A stretch of 63,357 nt of DNA from Acidimicrobiales bacterium (GTDB lineage Bacteria; Actinomycetota; Acidimicrobiia; Acidimicrobiales; Acidimicrobilacustridaceae): contig JAGYKS010000039.1 of the NCBI GenBank assembly GCA_018401565.1, forward strand, positions 385,001 to 448,357. Reading direction: 5' to 3'. The notes below the pieces were generated by a model. That model was not told the DNA's origin. It searched no databases and saw only the letters and a list, made by a program, of their open reading frames with translations. Both the position numbers and the translations under genes were made by a program. Position 1 is the first letter of the stretch. Each line of letters begins with the position of its first letter. This document shows, piece after piece, positions 1 to 7,334 of the stretch.

Positions 1-458
1 TTTTATGTCTCAACAACGATCAGTTGATGGACGATGTCATGACGGAAATTTATCCCCCCGAGCTTTCGCTCACTAGTGATGGAGCTATCTATCGCGCTCC
101 ATATCTAGATCTGGATTTAGAAATTCGTGATGGCAAGATTCACACAAAGTTGTACGATAAACGCGATGCTTTTGGTTTTGAAATTGTCAACTACCCTGAC
201 TTGTCTGGAAATATTCCTGAGAAACAGAGCTATGGAGTTTTTTCGTCTCAAATAATTAGATACGGAAGATGTTGTATGTCAGCAATTGATTTTGTTTCAC
301 GAACTAAAACACTTGTTAGAAAGTTACATGAGCAAGGTTTCAAACTTGCACGTTTACGTTTCGTGTTCAAAAAATGCTATGCTGTTCATTTTGGACTTTT
401 GACTAAATATGGTGAGTCATTGTTTGATTTGTGCCACTTATGTTGTCCGATCATCTAA
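1..458 (+). mobile_element. 3' part of a eukaryotic retroelement reverse transcriptase (partial)
   Basis: The frame is open through the left edge, so the gene is cut by the window. The readable part (about 150 residues) starts LNNDQLMDDVMTEIYPPEL and continues with YLDLDLEIRDGKIHTKLYDK, then YGVFSSQIIRYGRC. This order (…LNN…IYP.EL…YLDL.L.I.DG…T.LYDKRD.F.F.IVN.P…NIP…YGV..SQ.IRY.R) matches, from memory, the stretch just after the YIDD active site of reverse transcriptases in animal retroelements (corals, sponges, molluscs, lancelets). Base composition is AT-rich and codon use is unlike everything to the right. It is followed by a simple-sequence tract. It is almost certainly animal DNA joined to a bacterial contig. 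The exact retroelement class is uncertain. Confidence 0.8.
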
Positions 459-528
459 TTTGTGTTCTTTATGTGAATTGTGTGTGCTGTAAAATTTGTA
501 TGTGATTGTATGCATGTGAAAATGCACA

Positions 529-602
529 CCATCCATCCATCCATCCATCCATCCATCCATCCATCCATCCATCCATCTATCCATCTAACTATCTATCTAT
601 CT
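529..602. repeat. CCAT / ATCT tetranucleotide microsatellite
   Basis: About twelve tandem CCAT units run from 529 to about 576 and then drift into ATCT/CTAT units to 602. The tract sits in the AT-rich segment 459-620, which otherwise shows no gene. Long pure tetranucleotide microsatellites are typical of eukaryotic DNA and rare in GC-rich bacteria. The change to GC-rich bacterial sequence comes at about 605-630, so this low-complexity tract is the probable site of misassembly. Confidence 0.95.
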
Positions 603-630
603 AAACATTTCTGATTCATATTATCGCGGC

Positions 631-1533
631 TCACGCTGCGGCGGGTGGTGGCGACTGACGATTCACCAGCCATGCCAGCGCCGTGACCACTGCCGGCACG
701 GCGAGGCAGGCAACGCCGAGTGCCAGCATCGCGGCGTCGACCGGCGTTGCGTCAAACCGGCTGCGGCCGGCAAGCGTCTGCACCAGGGCATAGAGCAAGA
801 CGAGCCCGGTGCCGATCGTCGCCGACACCACGAGCCGAGCCCGCTGTGTTTCGCCAATGCCCGCCTGCCGGGCACCCCAGGCAAGCAGCGGCAGCCACTG
901 GATGGCGTGGATCACGGCACCGTGCGGAAACTTCGGCACGCCCGCCGCTCCGAACTGCTCGGGTTCGAGCCCTCGTTCGAGGCGAACATCCCCATTGACG
1001 CTCACCCAGATGCCAAGCACGCAGGAGATCACCAGAAACACAAGGCCCGCCCGGATCGCCAGGAGCATGTCGCGCGACACGGCCATTCGCTGGCGAAAGG
1101 CCCGCACCATGAGATCGGCCGAGACGAGCGTCACCCACAGAATGAGCACCCCCATCAGGTCGTAGAGCACCGAGTCGAGGAGCGTCGCCCGATTGAAGTG
1201 GCTCGCCACGCCTCGCCACCGCTGCAGATCGATGAGCCCGACTTCGATCACCAGGGCGATCGTGGTGATCCACGAGAGTGGCACATCCCCACGACGACCC
1301 GGCATTTTTGACCAGACCCAGCCCATTGAAAGAGCCGTCAACCCGCCCGAGATGCCAAACAGGATCGGCTTCCGCCAGGTCACCGGCCCCTCCCAGGGCC
1401 CGCCAAGCACGGCCCACACGGCCACATGGGCGATGCCACTGGCCACGAGGACCGCACCGCTGGCGACCAGCGGCCAGGCCCGGCGATCGAGCCACCACGG
1501 CGTGGAGTCGGTCAGAGAGGTGCGAGTCGGCAT
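631..1533 (-). CDS. conserved polytopic membrane protein of unknown function
   Basis: The 300-residue product has about seven or eight hydrophobic segments (for example around residues 20-45, 58-75, 85-102, 120-142, 158-180, 205-225, 233-252 and 262-285). Conserved-looking motifs include TWRKPILFG and LQRWRGVASHFN, which I associate with uncharacterised membrane proteins of planctomycetes and actinobacteria. I see no transporter or enzyme signature. It is divergent from the aldo/keto reductase gene with only about 40 bp between the starts, so the two may share a promoter region. Its 3' end lies next to the junction with eukaryotic-looking DNA, but the stop codon at 631 appears intact. Confidence 0.7.
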   Translation of the reverse strand: MPTRTSLTDSTPWWLDRRAWPLVASGAVLVASGIAHVAVWAVLGGPWEGPVTWRKPILFGISGGLTALSMGWVWSKMPGRRGDVPLSWITTIALVIEVGLIDLQRWRGVASHFNRATLLDSVLYDLMGVLILWVTLVSADLMVRAFRQRMAVSRDMLLAIRAGLVFLVISCVLGIWVSVNGDVRLERGLEPEQFGAAGVPKFPHGAVIHAIQWLPLLAWGARQAGIGETQRARLVVSATIGTGLVLLYALVQTLAGRSRFDATPVDAAMLALGVACLAVPAVVTALAWLVNRQSPPPAAA

Positions 1534-1574
1534 GATTCTGGAAGTCTACCCGCCGTTCGGTGACACTGTGTCGC

Positions 1575-2561
1575 ATGAAGACACGATCTTTTGGACGGAC
1601 CGACTGGCAGGTTTCCGAAATTGGCTTCGGGGCCTGGGGCATCGGCGGCGGCCAGTGGGGCGGTGCCGCCGAGGTCGAATCGATGGCCACGCTCCATGCT
1701 GCTCTCGACTCCGGAATCACGTTTTTCGACACGGCCGATGTCTACGGCGACGGCCTCTCCGAACGGCTGATCGGCCGCCTGCGTTGCGAACGGCAGGAGC
1801 CGTTTGTGATCGCCACAAAGGCCGGCCGCCGGCTCTCGCCCCACACCGCCGACGGTTACAACGCCGCCAATCTGACGGCCTTCGTCGATCGCAGCCTCAC
1901 CAACGTCGGCGTCGAGCGGCTCGATCTCGTCCAGCTCCACTGCCCGCCCACCGAGGTCTATTACCGCCCTGAGGTTTTCGCGGCCCTCGACGACCTCGTC
2001 GCGGCCGGGAAGATCAACTTCTACGGTGTAAGCGTCGAGAAGGTGGAAGAGGCCCTCAAGGCGATCGAGTATCCCGGCGTGCAGTCGGTGCAGATCATCT
2101 TCAATCCCTTTCGCCTCCGGCCGGCCGAGCTCTTCTTCGAGGAGGCACGCCGTCGGCAGGTGGCGGTGATCGCGCGGGTGCCCCTGGCCAGTGGCATGCT
2201 GTCGGGCCGGTATGCGGCGACGACCACGTTTCCCGCTGACGACCATCGCGGCTTCAACCGCGAGGGCGCGATGTTTGATCGGGGCGAGACGTTTTCCGGC
2301 GTCGACTACGAAACGGGGCTGGCCGCGGTGGAAGCGTTGCGGCCGCTCGTGCCGTCCGGGGCCACGCTCGCCCAGTTCGCGCTGCGGTGGATTCTCTCCT
2401 TCGAGGCCATCACAACCGTGATCCCTGGAGCCCGCCGCCCGGGGCAGGTCGAGGAAAATGCCCGGGCTGCCGAGGTGCCCCCGCTTTCCACCGACACGCT
2501 GCAGGCGGTCGCCGCCGTCTACGACCAGCACATTCGCCAACTGGTCCACCAGCGCTGGTAA
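1575..2561 (+). CDS. aldo/keto reductase
   Basis: This is a cytosolic NADPH-dependent oxidoreductase of the AKR TIM-barrel family (328 residues, normal length). The start chosen gives MKTRSFGRTDWQVSEIGFG; an in-frame GTG lies five codons upstream at 1560. Catalytic tetrad positions are visible: Asp in FFDTADVYG, Tyr in the same VYG motif, Lys in IATKAG, and His in LVQLHCP. The C-terminal cofactor-binding segment includes TTVIPGARRPGQVEEN, typical of plant-auxin-induced/YajO-like AKRs. The substrate cannot be read from the sequence. No frameshift is visible. Confidence 0.92.
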   Translation: MKTRSFGRTDWQVSEIGFGAWGIGGGQWGGAAEVESMATLHAALDSGITFFDTADVYGDGLSERLIGRLRCERQEPFVIATKAGRRLSPHTADGYNAANLTAFVDRSLTNVGVERLDLVQLHCPPTEVYYRPEVFAALDDLVAAGKINFYGVSVEKVEEALKAIEYPGVQSVQIIFNPFRLRPAELFFEEARRRQVAVIARVPLASGMLSGRYAATTTFPADDHRGFNREGAMFDRGETFSGVDYETGLAAVEALRPLVPSGATLAQFALRWILSFEAITTVIPGARRPGQVEENARAAEVPPLSTDTLQAVAAVYDQHIRQLVHQRW

Positions 2562-2594
2562 GCAATTTCTGACCACACTCCTCAGGGGGCTTCC

Positions 2595-3868
2595 ATGTCG
2601 TTTCGTCCTGGGCCGTTTTCTCTCTTGCTGATCGGGTCGCTCCTCGGAACGGCGTCAACCGCCGCTGCCCGCGATGTGACGTTTACAAAACAGACGCTCA
2701 CCGAGCGGTTTGTGGCCGAGGGCTGCGCCGTCGCCGACTTTGACCGCGACGGCCATGCCGACATCACCGCCGGCAATGGCATCTGGTTTGGGCCCGACTT
2801 CGCCACGCGGGTCGACTTCACGCCCCCGCCGACAATCCGTCCGGCCCGTCCAAGACCCCGTACGATCCGGCCCGCGGCTACTCCGACTATTTCCTCGCCT
2901 TCGCCCATGATTTCACTGGTGACAGCTGGCCCGACATCCTCGTCTACGGCCTGCCGGGCGAACCGGCCCATGTCTTCGTCAATCCTCAACTCCGCGACCA
3001 GAGCCGTGCCCCGGGGCCGTGGGCCAAGCATGCGGTCTTCGACGTGGCCGACGGTGAGTCGCCCGATCTTCTCGACATGACTGGCGACGGCAAGCCCGAA
3101 CTCTTCGTGCATTCCAGCGGGAAGAGCATGCAGGGGGGGCAGCTTGGCTTTGCCGAGATCGACTGGACGACGCCGCTGGCCCCGGCCCGGTTTCATCCGA
3201 TCACGCCGCGGTCGCCGGAGAACGACAAGAAATACTTCCGCTACACGCACGGCTCCGGGGCGGGTGATGTCAACGGTGACGGCCGCACCGACATCCTCAC
3301 GAAGGAAGGCTGGTTTGAGCAGCCGGAAGCCGCAGCCCCCGGCACCCTCTGGCCCTTTCATCCCGCCGCCTTTGCTCCACCGGGAGGCCGCGGCGGCGCG
3401 CAGATGCACGTTCGCGACGTCAATGGTGATGGCCGCAACGATGTGATCACGAGCCTCGATGCCCACGGCTACGGCCTGGCCTGGTTTGAGCAGCAGTCCG
3501 ACGGCAGCTTCATCGAGCGGGTGATCCTCGACCCCCAGCCCGGCGAGAAGCCCGCCGGCGTGTCGTTTAGCCAATTGCACGCCGTGGCGATGGCCGACAT
3601 CGATGGCGACGGCCTCGATGATATCGTGACCGGCAAGCGGCGGTGGGCCCACGGTATCAAGGGCGACATCGAGCCGAATGCGCCGCCGGTGCTCTATTGG
3701 TTTCGCCTGGAGCGGGACGGCCGGGGCGGGGCGACGTTTGTGCCCCATCTGGTCGACGACGACAGCGGCGTGGGCACGCAGGTGACCGTCGCCGACCTGA
3801 ACGCCGACGGCCGCCCCGACATCATCGTCGCCAACAAGCGGGGCGTGTTCGCCTTCACGCAACAGTAG
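2595..3868 (+). CDS. secreted FG-GAP/VCBS repeat protein (one frameshift)
   Basis: An N-terminal signal peptide (MSFRPGPFSLLLIGSLLGTA…AAA) is followed by several calcium-binding-type FG-GAP blades, each with a D-x-D/N-x-D-G-x-x-D-I/V motif: DFDRDGHADI, DMTGDGKPEL, DVNGDGRTDI, DVNGDGRNDV, DIDGDGLDDI and DLNADGRPDI. These form an extracellular beta-propeller common in planctomycetes; the ligand is unknown. The reading frame shifts near 2830 (C-rich stretch before GACAATCCG). Upstream and downstream parts encode one continuous propeller, so a single base is probably missing from the assembly. The stop codon TAG (3866-3868) is the GTAG foot of the first REP palindrome of the downstream array. Confidence 0.8.
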
Positions 3869-4215
3869 GACAGGCTTCAGCCTGTCGTGAAAAATTTTCC
3901 CGCCCACGCAACAGTAGGACAGGCTTCAGCCTGTCGTGAAAATTTTCCCGCCCACGCAACAGTAGGACAGGCTTCAGCCTGTCGTGAAAATTTTCCTGCC
4001 CACGCAACAGCAGGACAGGCTTCAGCCTGTCGTGAAAATTCTCCGCCCCACGCAACAGTAGGACAGGCTTCAGCCTGTCGGTAAATTTTCCCACCCGCGC
4101 CTCGACAGGCTGAAGCCTGTCCTACTTTTTATTTCGACAGGCTGAAGCCTGTCCTACTTTTATTTCGACAGGCTGAAGCCTGTCGCTTATTTCGACTGGC
4201 TGAAGCCTGTCGTAC
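3865..4215. repeat. array of nine REP-like palindromes (five direct, four inverted)
   Basis: The core is GACAGGCT-TC-AGCCTGTC, an 8-bp stem with a 2-nt centre. Direct copies begin at 3869, 3918, 3966, 4014 and 4062 (period 48-49 bp). Each is preceded by GTAG, except the 4014 copy, which has GCAG. Inverted copies begin at 4104, 4136, 4167 and 4194 (period 27-32 bp). The first two are followed by CTAC and the last by GTAC. The last copy has a mismatch (GACTGGCT). The direct units also repeat CACGCAACAGTAG, which is the 3' end of the preceding gene including its stop. The 5'-GTAG plus hairpin layout is that of REP elements mobilised by RAYT (TnpA-REP) transposases; no such transposase is in the window. 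The inverted copies followed by CTAC and T-runs (4126-4130) could act as terminators. Confidence 0.93.
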
Positions 4216-4224
4216 AACTTCTCC

Positions 4225-5481
4225 ATGCCTCCCCGCCCCGCCACCTGTGACATTCTCATCATCGGCACCGGGGCCGCTGGCCTCTTCGCCGCCACGTGGG
4301 CGGGCCGCGCGCCCGTGATGCTCGGCCGGCCGCTCTGCGATCGTGGCGGTCGATGGGGCGAAAAAACTCGGTGCCAAGATCCTCGTCGCCGGCGGCGGCC
4401 GCTGCAACGTCACGCACTGGCAGGTCAACGAAGCCGACTTCGCCGGCAGCACGCCACCGGCTATCCGCAAGGTGCTCCGGCGGTTCACCGCTGACGACGC
4501 CGTAGCCTTCTTCCGAGACGCGGGCGTGGAACTCAAACGGGAAGACACGGGCAAACTGTTTCCCGTCACCGATTCCGCACGCACGGTTCTCGATGCGCTC
4601 GTGCGGGAGGCGGAAGCTGTCGGAACGCTGCTTATGCATCCGGCCCGCGTCGAGGCGGTTGACCACGTCGATGGCCTCTTTCACGCGACCACCTCGGCCG
4701 GCCCGATCACCGCCCACCGCGTCATCCTCTGCACCGGCGGCAAGTCGCTTCCCAAGTCGGGCAGTGACGGCGGCGGCTATCGGCCTCGCCGCAGAGCCTG
4801 GGCCATTCGCTCACCGCGCCGATCGTGCCGGCGCTTGTACCCCTCCTGCTGCCGCCCGGCCACTGGATCACCACCCTCTCCGGCCTCACGCTGCCGGCAG
4901 AGGTGAGCCTGCTGGCAGCCACCGGCAAGCGGCTCACCTCCTTCACCGGCAGCACCCTCTGCACCCATGTCGGCCTGTCGGGCCCGAGCGTCCTCGACAT
5001 CAGCCGCCACTGGCTGATCGCGAAGGCGGCTGACCCGACCGTGCAGCTCGCGCTCAACTGGCTGCCTGGACGCCCGGCTGAAGAAATCGATCGCTTGCTC
5101 GTCGCCACGCAGGGTCGCGGGCCGCTCCCGTTCCTGCGCGAGCACCTCCCCGATCGGCTGGCAAAGACGCTCTGCGAACAGGCCGGTGCTCCAACGACAG
5201 GCGACCTACCGCGCGAGGCCCGCAAGAAACTCGTCCACCTGCTCACGGCGACGCCGCTTCCGCTCACCGGCGACCGCGGGTTCACGGCAGCCGAGGCGAC
5301 GGCGGGAGGGGTGCCGCTCACGGAAGTGAAGCTCGACACGCTGGAAAGCCGGCTCTGCCCGGGGCTCTTCTTCGCCGGGGAAGTGCTCGACGTCGACGGC
5401 CGCATCGGCGGCTTCAACTTCCAATGGGCGTGGGCCAGCGGCTTCATCGCCGGCCACGGGGTTGTCGGTACAATGCCATAA
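4225..5481 (+). CDS. HI0933/BaiN-like FAD-dependent oxidoreductase (two frameshifts)
   Basis: This is a flavoprotein of the HI0933/YhiN family. The N-terminal dinucleotide-binding motif is DILIIGTGAAGLFAATWAGR. After a frame change near 4315-4340 comes the family hallmark KKLGAKILVAGGGRCNVTH. A second, opposite frame change near 4780-4800 leads to SLGHSLTAPIVPALVPLL and the C-terminal half, ending with LFFAGEVLDVDGRIGGFNFQ, the second FAD-contact motif, and WAWASGFIAG. Total length (about 418 residues) fits the family. The two shifts compensate, and both halves are well conserved, so sequencing indels are more likely than a pseudogene. No ribosome-binding site is obvious before 4225, and the REP array lies immediately upstream. 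The physiological substrate is unknown. Confidence 0.82.
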
Positions 5482-5498
5482 GCATGTGGGGCACGCTT

Positions 5499-5678
5499 TA
5501 GAGCGCATCCGGTTTATCCGTAGCCACGATCCGGCAATCCAGGAAAGGGAGGCTCGGGGGTCGGCGAACGCTCGACGAGCGTTGGGCGTATCCTCGCCCC
5601 GCGAGAATCTGAAAGACCGCGCAGCGGCGACTTTTGCCGCCCCCGAGCCGGCGATACACGTAGGCCGGACGCGTTCTA
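5499..5678. repeat. MITE-like element B, long copy 1
   Basis: A ~180-bp non-coding element has imperfect terminal inverted repeats: TAGAGCGCATCC at the left end, and GGACGCGTTCTA at the right, whose reverse complement is TAGAACGCGTCC. Its middle (GTCGGCGAACGCTCGACGAG, then GTATCCTCGCCCCGCGAG and CCCCCGAGCCGGCGATACAC) recurs almost unchanged at 31882-31973. A short derivative without the middle lies at 29840-29906. The element fills most of the gap between the flavoprotein gene and the DUF1501 gene. Just to its right, 5703-5714 (AGGCTGAAGCCT) is a decayed REP core. Confidence 0.8.
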
Positions 5679-5722
5679 GCTTGCCACAGCAGCCGCATTC
5701 GCAGGCTGAAGCCTACGCCACA

Positions 5723-7193
5723 TTAGGCGATGATCCCCTTCACCACATGCCCGTGCACGTCGGTCAACCGGAACTGGCGGCCTTGATAACGGTAGGTGAG
5801 CTTCGTGTGGTCGATGCCCACGAGGTGCATGATCGTGGCCTGCATGTCGTGGATGTGGACCGGATCGGCCGTGATGTTCCAGGCATAGTCGTCGGTCGAC
5901 CCATGCACGTGACCGGCCTTCGCACCGCCGCCGGCCAGCAGAAACGAATAGGCTTTGCCGAAATGATCGCGGCCCTTGGGATTGGCCGGGTCGCCCTGGC
6001 CGAACGGCGTCCGCCCAAACTCGCCTCCCCAGGCCACGAGCGTGTCGGTGAGCAGCCCCCGCTCCTTGAGGTCCTGCATGAGCGCGGCCGTGGGGGCATC
6101 GGTGTCTTTGCACTGCTGCTCGAGCTGCGTGAACAGGTTGCCATGCTGATCCCAGCCGGCGTGCATCAGCTGCACAAACCGCGTGCCCCGCTCGAGCAGC
6201 CGCCGCGCGATGAGGCAGTTGTAGGCAAAACTCCCCTTGGTATGAACGTCGGGACCGTAGCGATCGAGCACATGCTGGGGCTCGTCCGAAAAATCAACCA
6301 GATCTGGCACACTCGCCTGCATCCGATACGCCATCTCATACTGGGCAATCCGCGTGTCGATCTCGGGATCGCCGTAGTCGGCCAGATGCTTGGCATTCAT
6401 CGCGGCCAGATCGTCGAGGAGCATTCGCCGGGCTTCGCGGCTCATGCCCGCCGGATTGGCGAGATACGGCACTGGCTCCCCGGTGTTGCGAAATTTCACG
6501 CCCTGAAATCGCGTCGGCAGAAACCCGCTGCCCCAGTAATAGTCGAAAAAGAGCTGCCCGCAGCTCTTTGCCTTGTCCGACGACGTCATTACGACAAACG
6601 CCGGCAGGTCGTCGGTCTCGCAGCCGAGGCCGTAGCTCATCCAGGCCCCCATGCTCGGTCGGCCAGGCACCTGCCCACCGGTGAGGAAAAACGTCACGCC
6701 CAGGCGCATGATTCACCGCCTCGGTGTTCATGCTGCGGACGAGGCAGATCTCGTCGGCCAGGCTGCCGATCTTGGGCAGCATCGTGCTCATTTCCATGCC
6801 GCACTGGCCATACTTTTGAAACGGCTTGATCGGCGCGACGATTGGCCACTTGGCGTAGCCGCTCGACATCGTGGAGAGCCGTGTCGCGCCGCGAACACTC
6901 GCCGGAATGTCCTCGCCACCGCGGTTGATCAGTTCGGGCTTCGGATCAAAGAGATCGACATGCGACGGCCCGCCTCCCTGCCAGAGCATCACCACCCGCT
7001 TGGCCTTCGGCTCGAAATGCGGCAGTCCCGGCAGACCGGGAGACGCCTTCATGGCCGGAGGCGTGGAGGTGGCGGCCGTCGCATCCCGCTGGAAGAGCGA
7101 TGCCAACGCCACCGAACCGATCCCCATGCCGGCCGAGCCGAAGAGCTGCCGGCGGGTGACCCGCTGAATGTTTTCAAGATGGAGGCTGTTCAT
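5723..7193 (-). CDS. DUF1501 (sulfatase-like fold) Tat-exported protein (one frameshift)
   Basis: This is a member of the DUF1501 family, very abundant in planctomycetes and related to the alkaline phosphatase/sulfatase fold. It is usually exported by Tat and paired with a PSD1 (DUF1549/DUF1553) gene, as here. The N-terminus carries the twin-arginine motif TRRQLFGSAGMG. It is followed by VVMLWQGGGPSHVDLFDPKP, the usual start of the conserved domain. The frame changes at about 6706-6710 (run GGG in CCTGGGCGTGACG); removal of one G joins VNHAPG to VTFFLTGGQVPGRPSMGAW. The second part includes GGEFGRTPFGQG and GRDHFGKAYSFLLAGGGAK. The combined length of about 489 residues is normal. It is probably co-transcribed with the upstream PSD1 gene across a REP-filled 137-bp gap. 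Confidence 0.85.
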
Positions 7194-7197
7194 GAAA

Positions 7198-7334
7198 GCA
7201 GGACAGGCTTCAGCCTGTCATGAGAGTAAAACAGACCGCAGCCTGTCATGGTAATTCGGCCCGTATTATTGACAGGCTGAAGCCTGTCCTACTTTTTGTC
7301 ACGCTTCTTGTTGACAGGCTGAAGCCTGTCTTAC
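7198..7334. repeat. cluster of REP-like palindromes between PSD1 and DUF1501 genes
   Basis: Three good REP cores lie at 7202-7219 (GCAG foot), 7271-7288 (inverted, CTAC then a T run) and 7313-7330 (inverted, TTAC). A degenerate copy is at about 7230-7247. They occupy nearly the whole intergenic stretch between two genes read leftwards. The TTA at 7331-7333 is the complement of the PSD1 stop codon TAA. The hairpin at 7271-7288 followed by CTACTTTTTG resembles an intrinsic terminator on the + strand. On the − strand the cluster lies within the presumed transcript and may set the relative expression of the two genes. Confidence 0.9.

Noticed and set aside
529..602. Functional bacterial tandem repeat
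   Set aside because: Its tetranucleotide unit, AT-rich surroundings and linkage to a reverse transcriptase fragment point to eukaryotic microsatellite DNA.
1..620. Horizontal transfer of an animal retroelement into the bacterium
   Set aside because: The eukaryotic part lies at the extreme contig end, changes composition abruptly at a microsatellite and has no bacterial sequence on its other side. A chimera is far more likely without read evidence.
3865..4215. CRISPR array
   Set aside because: The repeated unit is a short palindrome with near-identical 'spacers' that include the neighbouring gene's 3' end, and it changes orientation half-way. No cas genes are present. REP-element clustering explains it better.
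4225..5481. Flavoprotein as a true pseudogene
   Set aside because: Both frame changes are single-base, compensating, and flanked by intact family motifs. Similar indels occur in essential genes here, so sequence error is the simpler explanation.
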